Of a DNA stretch of 64,000 nucleotides, positions 54,281-62,603 are shown in pieces (position 1 is the first letter of the stretch; the number at the start of each line of letters is the position of its first letter). The DNA lies in the NCBI GenBank assembly GCA_016214905.1, contig JACRMQ010000009.1:59962-123961 (forward strand), in the 5' to 3' direction. A program made the position numbers and the translations under genes. The notes under the pieces are model-generated. The model ran no database searches and was not told where the DNA came from. It saw only the letters and a program-made list of their open reading frames with translations. The DNA comes from Ignavibacteriales bacterium. GTDB taxonomy: Bacteria > Bacteroidota > Ignavibacteria > UBA10030 > SZUA-254.

Positions 54281-54519
54281 AAGTGATCCTTTAATTTATA
54301 ATGAATAGCTAAAATATAACGAAAAATATTGAAGCATAAAAAGATGGAGGAGATGCTAATGTTACAAGATTGAAGGTTAGTAGTTTATAGGTAATCTGGA
54401 ATAATTTATCTACGTTGACCATTATGATAAATCATGCGATTTCAATTATCCGCATTCCATCGATATTTTCAAGCGAAACATTCTATCGTAGCAAATGAGA
54501 TAAAATGCTTTTTATAGAG

Positions 54520-55200
54520 CTAATTCTTTTCTTTAGCCCAGCAAAAAAAGCGAACAGTCAGAGAGGGTGCTCCGGGATGTGTGGTTTTAATTTCGATGTT
54601 CCCGTTAGTAGTTCCTGCTTTGATGGGTGCAAATTTCGCAACTAAATCACCGGATTCACCCGGTTTAATTACTTTTGGAGAAAATTCAACTGATATATCT
54701 TTACCTGTTGGAATTATTGATGTGAACGAAATCGGTTCTGTAGAAAGGTTCTGAATTTTTAATGTTTGTGTGGCAGCAGAATCAATTGATGTCCGGAAGA
54801 ATAAATATTCCGGTTGAATCTCGAGTATCTTGACGACATTTGCTGTGAAAAATATTTCTACATGCCGGTGGGTTGCGTCGTTTGTGTTCATAGAAATTTT
54901 CTTCTCAACTTTTCCATCAAACCTTTTCGCATCAAATGTGAAAGTAAGTATACCGCTGTCGCCCGGAGGTATACGATCTATGGAAAGGAGTGTGGCTGTG
55001 CAACCGCATGATGCACCTACATCGCTTAAAATCAACGTGTCGTTCCCCGTATTTTTAATCGTGAGTGTTTGTTTATGCGGAACATAATTTGGAACATCTC
55101 CGATATCGAATCGTTCTGGACCCACCAATTGAAATTTAGGTTGACCGAAAGCGGCAATCGAGGAAATAAATATGGAAAATAAAATTAATATACGCACCAT
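54520..55200 (-). CDS. DUF1573 exported protein 2
   Basis: 226 residues with a signal peptide (ending AAFGQ) and two Ig-like beta-sandwich repeats. The DUF1573 core is FDIGDVPNYVPHKQTLTIKNTGNDTLILSDVGASCGCTA (about 31-71), with the family Cys-Gly-Cys. The second repeat (about 120-215) is IEPEYLFF-type and lacks the CGC. Such proteins are periplasmic and of unknown role. It lies three bases after a paralogue, so the two arose by tandem duplication and are co-transcribed. Confidence 0.87.
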   Translation of the reverse strand: MVRILILFSIFISSIAAFGQPKFQLVGPERFDIGDVPNYVPHKQTLTIKNTGNDTLILSDVGASCGCTATLLSIDRIPPGDSGILTFTFDAKRFDGKVEKKISMNTNDATHRHVEIFFTANVVKILEIQPEYLFFRTSIDSAATQTLKIQNLSTEPISFTSIIPTGKDISVEFSPKVIKPGESGDLVAKFAPIKAGTTNGNIEIKTTHPGAPSLTVRFFCWAKEKN

Positions 55201-55203
55201 CGG

Positions 55204-55896
55204 TTACCTGTTCCTGTTTATCCAAGCGAATGTTTTTATTTCAAATTTTTTCTGAAGAGGATGATCGGTTTCCAATTGTATAAAACCGTTATACGTCCCG
55301 GCTTTCTTCGCGACGTATTCTGCCTGAAGCTGCACTTCTTCACCCGGCATAATAGAGTTTTTCATTAGTGTAATTTTTAGATTGTCGAACTTAATGTCGG
55401 TCGAGAGTATTTTGATCGCATGTGTCTTTGATGGGTTGCTTATCATCATCGTTTTAATATAAGTTGAATCGACTAAGCAGTTGTCGAACAATATTGTTGG
55501 AGGGCTCAACTTTAAAATTTCTATTACATTAGCGGAAAATTGTATGGTGAGTTTAGGAGTTGCAGTATCGTTCGATGTTATATACACTTGTTTCGAAACT
55601 TTGCCAATTTGAGTTTGAGTATCGAAAATAATAGACAACTGGCCCGAATCGCTGGGACCGATATTTTTTTCCGTCATGAAAGTTGCCGTGCAACCGCATT
55701 GCGCTTTAACATTTGAGATACGCAATGTATCGGTTCCAATATTTTTGATAGTTACGATCTTTTCTATCTTTTGTCCTTTATATAAATCTTCTAAATCCAA
55801 AACTGTTCCGGGAAAGGCGGCAATTTTGGGTTGAGCAATCGTAGCTGATAAAGTAAACAATATTCCTGCGAAAAACAGCGCTAATTTCAATTTCAT
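55204..55896 (-). CDS. DUF1573 exported protein 1
   Basis: About 230 residues with a signal peptide (MKLKLALFFAGILFTLSATIAQ). The DUF1573 core is LEDLYKGQKIEKIVTIKNIGTDTLRISNVKAQCGCTATF. A second Ig-like repeat follows. ATG 55896 is chosen over ATG 55962 because it gives a proper signal peptide, and the promoter (TTGAAT-17-TATATT at 55934-55962) lies inside the extended frame. First gene of the DUF1573 pair. Confidence 0.87.
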   Translation of the reverse strand: MKLKLALFFAGILFTLSATIAQPKIAAFPGTVLDLEDLYKGQKIEKIVTIKNIGTDTLRISNVKAQCGCTATFMTEKNIGPSDSGQLSIIFDTQTQIGKVSKQVYITSNDTATPKLTIQFSANVIEILKLSPPTILFDNCLVDSTYIKTMMISNPSKTHAIKILSTDIKFDNLKITLMKNSIMPGEEVQLQAEYVAKKAGTYNGFIQLETDHPLQKKFEIKTFAWINRNR

Positions 55897-55933
55897 AAAG
55901 TAAAACTCCAGAGTTGAATTTATGTGTATAGAA

Positions 55934-55962
55934 AATATATCAAAGATATGACTAATATTCAA
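55934..55962 (-). promoter_or_regulatory. Promoter of DUF1573 pair
   Basis: Minus strand TTGAAT (55957-55962), 17 bp, TATATT (55934-55939), about 38 bp upstream of the chosen ATG. Confidence 0.5.
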
Positions 55963-55982
55963 GTAATAGCAGTTAAAAGTTA

Positions 55983-57623
55983 TTAATTTGGTGGTCGGCG
56001 ATGAATCGTTTCGAAGATCTTTCCATCAGGATCAATTATCAACCGATCAGGACTGAATGATGATCGAAAAGAAAATTTCTGCACTTTTGTGGTATCGATT
56101 ATATGGAATTTTGCTTCTCCACTATCACTCTTAATAAAAATATCAAGAGGCAACCGGTAGGGAGGGATCCCGATGTTTTTTTGTTCAAGTATCAAGTTGG
56201 TTTTGAATGATGATTCATCCTTGGTTGTTTCCCAGTGATATTCGATCAGAGGTCTGTCTATCGAATCGGGAGTTAGGTATACCCATTGATCGAAAAACCA
56301 TTTTAAATCCTGGTTGGCATATTTTTCACATTCAGTAACAAAATCTTCTGTTGTCACATTCGAATATTGGAAGTCCTGATTATTCGTATACGATTTTAAC
56401 GACTTGAAAAATATCGAATCACCAAGCATCGCCCTAAGCATGTGAAGTATAATTGCACCTTTGTAATATTGACTCGGAGAAAATGAATCCCAAAAAGCAG
56501 TATCACTTCTGCCTGCAACTGGTTTTATATATGTTCCTTCGGGTATCGACATCATGCTGTTCAAATATTTTTGATATGCTTCTTTCCCTTTACGGTGTTC
56601 TAAATAAAGGGCTTCTGCGTAAGTTGCAAAACCTTCATTCAACCAGGTATGCTTCCAATCTGATGGAGTAATCATATTGCCGAACCATTGATGCGCGGTT
56701 TCGTGTGCGAGCGTCAACTCGTATTGCCTGTCACCTGTGAACATGTTTTGCTGAATGCTCGGTATGGTTTGGTTTTCCATCGTCATCTCGCCTTCTACTT
56801 CAGCAAAGCCGAATTTTTCGTCAATGAACGGGTACTCGCCGAATGTTTGTTCGAAGAACGACAAAATTTTAGTGGTATTTATAAAATCGGTCCTTGCTTT
56901 TATTGAATCTTCAGGAAAGATATAATAAAAGATTTTCATCTCTGACCCGTTTATCGATTTATAAATTTCGGAGAATTCCTTGTAAGGAGCGATGGCCACT
57001 GACATTAAATAAGTTGCTATCGGGTATTTTGTTTTCCAATGATATACCGCGAATCCGTTTTTCCGTTCAACATTTTTTAGTAAACCTGTTGAGACTGCTG
57101 TTAAATTCTCAGGAACTGTTATAGAAATATTTGCAGTTGCCTTATCTGATGGAATGTCTTTGCATGGGAACCATTTTCGTGCAAAATTCGGCTCACTCGA
57201 AGTTCCTGCATGAGTTTCCGATGCAAAATAAACTCCACCGTCTTCAAAAGCTCCTGTGAAATTTGATGTACCATTGTAGTATATTGAAATTGTGGAATGC
57301 ATTCCTTTGTCAAGCAAGGAGGGAAGTTTTACACTTATGGTGTCATCAGAATGAATGAAAGAACTCTTCTTATTACCAACAATAACAGAATCAATTACTA
57401 GCGTAGCGTTTGATGCCGAGAGTGCGATTTCATCCGGAAATCCTTTAGATCGAATTTCAATTTGAACATTACCTCCGAATGTTTTTTTCTGCAAATCGAA
57501 TGCGAGATTCAAATTATAATGGATAACATCGTATTGATTCATCCGCAGATCATTTAGATTACCACAGAACAGGTTCGAAATGTATATTAAAACTAATATT
57601 ACTAATGTGATCGAAGATTTCAT
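55983..57623 (-). CDS. M1 family zinc aminopeptidase, exported
   Basis: Gluzincin aminopeptidase of 546 residues with a signal peptide. It has the zinc site HETAHQWFGN with the third ligand in NEGFATYAE (about 18 residues on), the substrate-binding GEMTMENQT in place of the usual GAMEN, and the catalytic Tyr region YYKGAIILHML. The C-terminal part is shorter than PepN, as in many Bacteroidota M1 enzymes. It probably works in the periplasm with the other peptidases. No shared operon; 127 bp of repeats separate it from the SDR gene. Confidence 0.92.
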   Translation of the reverse strand: MKSSITLVILVLIYISNLFCGNLNDLRMNQYDVIHYNLNLAFDLQKKTFGGNVQIEIRSKGFPDEIALSASNATLVIDSVIVGNKKSSFIHSDDTISVKLPSLLDKGMHSTISIYYNGTSNFTGAFEDGGVYFASETHAGTSSEPNFARKWFPCKDIPSDKATANISITVPENLTAVSTGLLKNVERKNGFAVYHWKTKYPIATYLMSVAIAPYKEFSEIYKSINGSEMKIFYYIFPEDSIKARTDFINTTKILSFFEQTFGEYPFIDEKFGFAEVEGEMTMENQTIPSIQQNMFTGDRQYELTLAHETAHQWFGNMITPSDWKHTWLNEGFATYAEALYLEHRKGKEAYQKYLNSMMSIPEGTYIKPVAGRSDTAFWDSFSPSQYYKGAIILHMLRAMLGDSIFFKSLKSYTNNQDFQYSNVTTEDFVTECEKYANQDLKWFFDQWVYLTPDSIDRPLIEYHWETTKDESSFKTNLILEQKNIGIPPYRLPLDIFIKSDSGEAKFHIIDTTKVQKFSFRSSFSPDRLIIDPDGKIFETIHRRPPN

Positions 57624-57723
57624 ATTGAATTAAAAAGTTAAACTTAAAAATTAAAATATCTGTAATCCGAAATCCACACTTTACAATTCATAACTCACAT
57701 CACATATCTCATATCTGATAATT

Positions 57724-57751
57724 CATCCTTCATCCTTTATCCTTTATCCTT
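57724..57751. repeat. Heptamer tandem repeat (CATCCTT x2, TATCCTT x2)
   Basis: Four adjoining 7 bp units directly at the stop codon of the SDR gene, preceded by similar degenerate text (CATATCTCATATCT) back to about 57660. Low-complexity intergenic sequence of the kind also seen before cstA and mutS. Confidence 0.6.
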
Positions 57752-58542
57752 CAAAATATTCCCTTCGCCATTCCACCATCAACCAACAGATTCACACCGT
57801 TGATATAAGCGGCTTGCTCGGATGCAAGAAATGCGATCGTATTGCCAATCTCCTCGGGTTTGCCTAACCGACCCGCAGGTATATCTTTTGTAATTCCTGC
57901 TAAATATTTTTTTACAGAAATCTTTTGTTTGGCAGACCGGGCTTCCATCAATTCTTTCTGACGGTTGGTGAGTGTATTTCCGGGGCAAACTGTGTTCACC
58001 GTAATGTTGTGCTTGGCGAATTTATTTGAGAGAACCTTTGTGAGTCCGTGAATTCCCGGTCGCAGTGTGGAAGAGATGATAAGGTCGTTTATCGGTTGTT
58101 TACCTGCGATGGAAGTGATTGTAATAATCCTTCCCCAATTTTGTTCGATCATTGATGGCAACACTTCGCGAGTCAGGCGGATCATGCTTTTAAGCGTAAG
58201 ATCAACTCCTTTTTCCCACTCTGCATCTGACATAGTGAGGATATCGCCCGTTGGCGGACCGCCTGCATTGTTTACAAGTATATGGATTGTACCGAATTGT
58301 TTCTTTATGAACGAGATAAGCTTCTTAATGTCAGTTGACTTAGAAACATCCGCAACAAATGGTACAACATAGGTGTCCGTGAGTTTGTGTATTTCTTTCG
58401 CGGTCTGCTCGATAGCTTTTTTCTTGCGCGAGCAGATTACAACGATTGCGCCTTCCTGTGCAAGCGATGTTGCCGCCGCTTTGCCCAACCCTTGACTTGC
58501 GGCAGTAACAAGTGCGATTTTTGATTTGAGGTTTAAGTCCAT
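57751..58542 (-). CDS. SDR-family oxidoreductase lacking the canonical Tyr
   Basis: Short-chain dehydrogenase/reductase of 263 residues. The nucleotide site is TAASQGLG, with NNAGGPP and the TSIAGKQP Ser region. The usual YxxxK is not seen; the Lys of STLRPGIHGLTK has His, not Tyr, four residues before. The C-terminal VCPGNTLT and GRLGKPEEIGNTIAFLASEQAAYINGVNLLVDGG blocks are ordinary for FabG-like proteins. It may bind NAD(P) with altered or no dehydrogenase activity. The 3' end borders a heptamer repeat. Confidence 0.85.
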   Translation of the reverse strand: MDLNLKSKIALVTAASQGLGKAAATSLAQEGAIVVICSRKKKAIEQTAKEIHKLTDTYVVPFVADVSKSTDIKKLISFIKKQFGTIHILVNNAGGPPTGDILTMSDAEWEKGVDLTLKSMIRLTREVLPSMIEQNWGRIITITSIAGKQPINDLIISSTLRPGIHGLTKVLSNKFAKHNITVNTVCPGNTLTNRQKELMEARSAKQKISVKKYLAGITKDIPAGRLGKPEEIGNTIAFLASEQAAYINGVNLLVDGGMAKGIF

Positions 58543-58554
58543 TTAATATCCTGT

Positions 58555-61266
58555 TTATTTTTCGTCCTGAATTTTCTTCTTCAACTCAACCAACTTCTGC
58601 ATCGCTTCGAGCGGTGTCATCTTCTCGAGATCGAGTTTCTTTAATTCCTCTCTCAGTTTATCATCTTTCATCTCGAAAAGTGTAAGTTGTACTTCCGATG
58701 GTGCAATGCGACCTCCAACTCTTTGCTCTAAGCCCTTAGCTTTTGGCTGTTGGCTTTTGGTTATTGATTCTTCGTGCAGGGTTAATTCTGTACCTTCGAG
58801 ATTTTTTAGTATTTTCTTCGCTCGATTGGTAACTTCATCGGGCAATCCTGCCATCTGCGCGACCTGTATACCGTAAGAGTGGTCCGCAAAACCGGGTGTA
58901 ACTTTATGCAGGAAAATTACTTTATCACCGTACTCGCGAACTTCTACCTTCAGGTTTTTAATGCGCGGGAAAAGATCGGCAAGCTCGTTCAACTCGTGAT
59001 AGTGTGTTGCAAAAAGCGTCTTTGCTCCGATTCTGTTATGAATATACTCTGTCAGTGCCCATGCTATACTGATGCCATCGAATGTGCTTGTGCCGCGCCC
59101 AACTTCATCCAACAAAATCAAACTTCGCGGTGTTGCTGTGTTTACAATGTTCGCCGCTTCGTGCATTTCTACAAGGAAAGTGCTTTCACCGGATGCGATG
59201 TTATCGCTTGCACCAACGCGAGTGTAAATCCTGTCCACGATTCCAATCGAAGCTTTTTTTGCCGGAACGAAACTTCCGATCTGAGCTAACAGTACAATCA
59301 ATCCGGCTTGACGGAGGTAACTCGACTTGCCGCTCATATTCGGTCCGGTGATGATCATTACCTGATTGTTCTCGTTATCGATGATCGTATCATTTGGTGT
59401 GTATTGCTCACCGGGTGGTAGAAGACGTTCGATAACAGGGTGGCGACCATCTGTAATTTCAATTTTTGTTCCGTCATTGATTTCGGGCTTCACATAACCA
59501 TATTCAACCGCAGAGTCTGCCAGAGATGTGTAGCAATCGAGCGTTGCGATCAGTCGCGCGTTCTGCTGGATTGCTTCGGCATGTTCAGCAACCATTATCC
59601 GCAATTCGTTGAAGAGTTTTGTCTCAAGCGCAAGCATCTTTTCTTCGGCATTCAGTATCTTTTCTTCATATTCTTTCAGCTCAGGCGTAATGAATCGCTC
59701 GGCGTTTGCCAATGTTTGCTTGCGTATATAATCTTGTGGAATTTTATCTTTGTGGGTGTGTGTTACTTCGATGTAATACCCGAACACATTATTAAAGCCG
59801 ATCTTCAGCGAAGAAACACCTGTTCGTTCACGCTCTGTTTTTTGGAGATTTGCAATCCAGGTTTTGCCGCTCAATGTCAATTCTCTGATTTCATCAAGCT
59901 CTTTATTGTATCCCTTCTTGATAACACCGCCGTCTACGAGCGAAAGGGGGGGATCGTCATCCAAAGCATTCGAAATTTGGTTGATGACATTTGGAAGAGG
60001 TTGTAATTCACCTCGAAGTTTCGATAGCGAAGGAGACTTAATCGATTTGATATTCGTCCCTTCGACTTCGCTCAGGGCAAGTAGGAGATGTGAGATATGA
60101 GCGAGCATTATTTTTAGCGATACAACTTCTCTCGGATTAGCGCGGTTGGTGCAGATTTTTGCAATTAGCCGCTCAAGATCACCGATGTTGGCTAATGTCG
60201 CCATGACTTTTTTCCGCACATCAGATTTTTCTACTAACTCAGCAACCGCTTCCAATCGAGAATTGATCGGTTCAATCTTTCGGAGCGGGAAGTTGATCCA
60301 TTTTTTCAGCAAACGTCCACCCATTGGTGTTTGTGTTCGATCTAGTACCCAGAAGAGAGTGCCTTCTGTGTGTCCCTCAATCGATGTGCTAATCTCAAGA
60401 TTCCGTTTTGTAGATTGATCGAGATTTATATATTCGCTGACATTGTATGGTGAGATTTTTTTCAGGTGAAGGAGATTCGCTTTTTGTGTTTCCTGAAGAT
60501 AATTCATCACAGCACCAGCGGCAATAATCCCCAATCTCATATCCCCACCCGAATGATTCAAAATATCAGACCGTGTTGGTTCAATCCCAAATCCTTTTAA
60601 GGTCTGCGTTTTGAAATGATTGATCAACAATTCGTAAGCATAATCGTAATTGTAAATCCAATCATCCAACTTAGAGTGAAGTCCGGTATATCTATCTTTC
60701 AAAATTTGCTGGATTGCTTCCCGGTCTCTTTTTTGAACAACAATTTCTGAGGGCTGAAGCGAGGCAATCTGTTCGGGAAGTTGTTTCAACGGGAATTCAC
60801 TGACACTAAACTCGGCAGTTGTTACATCGATAAATGCGATCCCGATGAAATCTTCACCTGTAGCAAGGGGAGAGGGAAGAGTGATTGAGAGAAGATAGTT
60901 ATTTTGTTTTTGTTCCAAAACTTTATCGGAGAATGCAACTCCCGGAGTAACAACTTCAATAACATCGCGCTTCACTATTCCTTTTGCAAATTTAGGATCT
61001 TCGAGTTGCTCGCATATCGCAACCCGGTGCCCTGCTCGTAAAAGTTTAGGCATGTACGATTCGAGCGCATGATGAGGAAAACCTGCGAGAGGTGTTTCAC
61101 CCGCAGCGCCGTTAGAACGTTTTGTTAAAACAATCCCCAGAACTTTCGATGTAATTTTTGCGTCTTCATCGAAGGTTTCGTAGAAATCGCCCATGCGGAA
61201 GAGGAGTATCGTATCGGGATACTTCGCCTTCACCTGAGCGTATTGTTTCATCAGAGGCGTTGACAA
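58555..61266 (-). CDS. mutS: DNA mismatch repair protein MutS
   Basis: Mismatch recognition ATPase of 903 residues. TPLMKQYAQVKAKYPDTILLFRMGDFYETF includes the mismatch-contacting Phe-x-Glu (FYETF). The ATPase domain has Walker A GPNMSGKSSYLR, DEVGRGTSTFDG and FATHYHEL. Two stretches look repeat-derived: residues about 393-420 (LSEVEG) and about 830-848 (SQQPKAK). The conserved STPLMKQY requires a TTG start at 61266; the next ATG (61251) would remove it. No ribosome binding site is clear. No mutL is nearby. Confidence 0.95.
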   Translation of the reverse strand: MSTPLMKQYAQVKAKYPDTILLFRMGDFYETFDEDAKITSKVLGIVLTKRSNGAAGETPLAGFPHHALESYMPKLLRAGHRVAICEQLEDPKFAKGIVKRDVIEVVTPGVAFSDKVLEQKQNNYLLSITLPSPLATGEDFIGIAFIDVTTAEFSVSEFPLKQLPEQIASLQPSEIVVQKRDREAIQQILKDRYTGLHSKLDDWIYNYDYAYELLINHFKTQTLKGFGIEPTRSDILNHSGGDMRLGIIAAGAVMNYLQETQKANLLHLKKISPYNVSEYINLDQSTKRNLEISTSIEGHTEGTLFWVLDRTQTPMGGRLLKKWINFPLRKIEPINSRLEAVAELVEKSDVRKKVMATLANIGDLERLIAKICTNRANPREVVSLKIMLAHISHLLLALSEVEGTNIKSIKSPSLSKLRGELQPLPNVINQISNALDDDPPLSLVDGGVIKKGYNKELDEIRELTLSGKTWIANLQKTERERTGVSSLKIGFNNVFGYYIEVTHTHKDKIPQDYIRKQTLANAERFITPELKEYEEKILNAEEKMLALETKLFNELRIMVAEHAEAIQQNARLIATLDCYTSLADSAVEYGYVKPEINDGTKIEITDGRHPVIERLLPPGEQYTPNDTIIDNENNQVMIITGPNMSGKSSYLRQAGLIVLLAQIGSFVPAKKASIGIVDRIYTRVGASDNIASGESTFLVEMHEAANIVNTATPRSLILLDEVGRGTSTFDGISIAWALTEYIHNRIGAKTLFATHYHELNELADLFPRIKNLKVEVREYGDKVIFLHKVTPGFADHSYGIQVAQMAGLPDEVTNRAKKILKNLEGTELTLHEESITKSQQPKAKGLEQRVGGRIAPSEVQLTLFEMKDDKLREELKKLDLEKMTPLEAMQKLVELKKKIQDEK
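58727..58762. repeat. Degenerate GGCTGTTGGCTTTTGG repeat inside mutS
   Basis: Direct-repeat text (GCTTTTGGCTGTTGGCTTTTGG pattern at 58739-58760) encodes SQQPKAK near the MutS C-terminus. It resembles low-complexity intergenic text rather than MutS family sequence. Confidence 0.5.
60058..60077. repeat. Palindromic TTCGACTTCGCTCAG element inside mutS
   Basis: CCCTTCGACTTCGCTCAGGG has matching ends and the same TTCGAC..GCTCAG core as the intergenic element at 804-824. Read in frame as ALSEVEG within the MutS core domain. Confidence 0.55.
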
Positions 61267-61313
61267 ATTGAGTATTTGAGTATGTTAGTAACTGAGTAGT
61301 TGAGAAAAATCTC

Positions 61314-61457
61314 TTAAAATATGGTGAAAAACGGAGAGAAAATCAATTCAATAGCTACCATCGTACTGGAAGATAAATAAGAAATAAAAAAGCCGACTCG
61401 TGATGAATCGGCTTTATGCTGTGGTGAGTTGAAACTGATGCTATTTCATCAAAATTT
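61314..61457. repeat. Duplicated T9SS-gene 3' flank, copy 1 (with gene remnant)
   Basis: Closely matches 62465-62603: shared AGAGAAAATCAATTCAATAG, GGAAGATAAATAA, a hairpin and TATTTCATCAAAATT. On the minus strand its end reads ATT TTG ATG AAA TAG (ILMK stop), the last codons of a T9SS sorting domain, but no coding sequence remains before it. Confidence 0.7.
61389..61415 (-). terminator. Terminator downstream of methyltransferase gene
   Basis: Minus strand AAAGCCGA and TCGGCTTT form a perfect 8 bp stem, extended by three further pairs, followed by TTT. It is homologous to the hairpin at 62533-62561. Confidence 0.7.
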
Positions 61458-61617
61458 ATCAACCGAAGTGCTAACGAAGGAGGATTAATTCCTTTGATTC
61501 GATAGAAGCCATGCCTGTATTACACTTCTAACCGGTGTCGAACCGATTACTTATTGGTGATGATTAAATCTTCTGATTTACAATTTAGATTGAATAAATT
61601 TCCCTCTTATAAATGAA

Positions 61618-62367
61618 TTACTCAATAATTCCAACGACTAAACCAGTGGCAGTCATAAAAGAATAATCATAACTAGTATGGCTAACATCCGTCCAGTTTG
61701 CTTCAATCCAAATATTATTTCTGGAAATCCTCTTCAGAAAGTGTACTTTTGAAAATTTGATTTTTGATTCATTTAATAACTTGTCCATTTCCGGGTTGTA
61801 TCCGAGAGGCAAGGTAACAATAATTTTACCTCCCGGCGCAAGAAGACTTTTTAAATTATCAATAGCATGAAGAATTTTCTTTGGATCGCGCGGATTTTCA
61901 TCCCAACCAACATGTTCTAAGGTTGAAATACTAATAATCAAATCATACTTTTTAGCAGTTTGAAAATCACACACATCCTGATTGATCACGCCGCTTGCTA
62001 CATCATATTTGTCCACAATATCGTGTGTAAAAGAATAATAATGAGAAAGAACATTGCCTATTTCTAGAACTATTTTTCCTTTGGATTCATCTACATTTTT
62101 CATAATGATTGGAACTTCAACTGCTCTTTCGTTCTTCCAAGGAGTGTTGTATTTATGAATGAAGTAATTGTAGTTGATTCCTTGGAATAAAAAAGTCTTT
62201 GACGACTTGAATAATTTTGCATAGTGATAACTTAAAGGATTTGTAATCCAGTTTAATAACATTTTGATTCCGGAATAAATAGCGTAACCGACTCCTTTTT
62301 CTTGATACACTTCTTGAGCTTTGGATACGAGTTTTTCTGTTTTTTTAAAATAAATATTCCGATTCAT
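61618..62367 (-). CDS. Class I SAM-dependent methyltransferase
   Basis: A 249-residue protein with a Rossmann methyltransferase domain (about 90-215). The SAM-binding GxG strand is IVLEIGNVLSHYYSF, with YDLIISISTLEHVGWDENP and LLAPGGKIIVTLPLGYNPEMD further on. The N-terminal 85 residues are Lys/aromatic-rich and may bind a membrane or glycan substrate; SAM methyltransferases of this type are often in surface-glycan loci. The gene looks more AT-rich than its neighbours and is enclosed by two copies of a duplicated flank (61314-61457 and 62465-62603), suggesting insertion. Substrate unknown. Confidence 0.82.
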   Translation of the reverse strand: MNRNIYFKKTEKLVSKAQEVYQEKGVGYAIYSGIKMLLNWITNPLSYHYAKLFKSSKTFLFQGINYNYFIHKYNTPWKNERAVEVPIIMKNVDESKGKIVLEIGNVLSHYYSFTHDIVDKYDVASGVINQDVCDFQTAKKYDLIISISTLEHVGWDENPRDPKKILHAIDNLKSLLAPGGKIIVTLPLGYNPEMDKLLNESKIKFSKVHFLKRISRNNIWIEANWTDVSHTSYDYSFMTATGLVVGIIE

Positions 62368-62464
62368 TATTGTACCTTAATCATAACATTTTTGAGCTTT
62401 ATATCTAATTTGCTAATCGAGTATCTAAGCAAATGAGCAATTGATTCCACCTAAGTCGGATTGA

Positions 62465-62603
62465 TTAAAATATGATGAAAAATGTAGAGAAAATCAATTC
62501 AATAGTCACCATTGCTCTGGAAGATAAATAAAAAAAGCCGACTCGTAATGAACCAGCTTTTGGTTGCTGAGAGGTGAAGCTGATATCCTATTTCATCAAA
62601 ATT
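62465..62603. repeat. Duplicated T9SS-gene 3' flank, copy 2
   Basis: The intact version: the last codons of the T9SS gene (ILMK stop at 62588) plus its downstream terminator and about 70 bp beyond. Copy 1 lies 1.15 kb away on the other side of the methyltransferase gene. Confidence 0.7.
62533..62561 (-). terminator. Terminator of T9SS repeat-protein gene
   Basis: Minus strand AAAAGCTGGTTC, loop ATTAC, GAGTCGGCTTTT followed by TTT. Several wobble pairs; the homologous hairpin at 61389-61415 keeps the pairing with different bases. Confidence 0.65.

Larger units (their letters stand above)
61267..61617. other. Intergenic region with duplicated flank and gene remnant (351 bp)
   Basis: Next to mutS is degenerate ACTCA-type repeat text (61270-61310). 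Then comes a 144 bp block (61314-61457) that duplicates the end of the T9SS gene region at 62465-62603. The remaining 160 bp up to the methyltransferase stop shows no gene. Confidence 0.6.

Noticed and set aside
57660..57752. Short repeats as a possible CRISPR array
   Set aside because: Units are 7 bp and adjoin without spacers; no cas genes are near.
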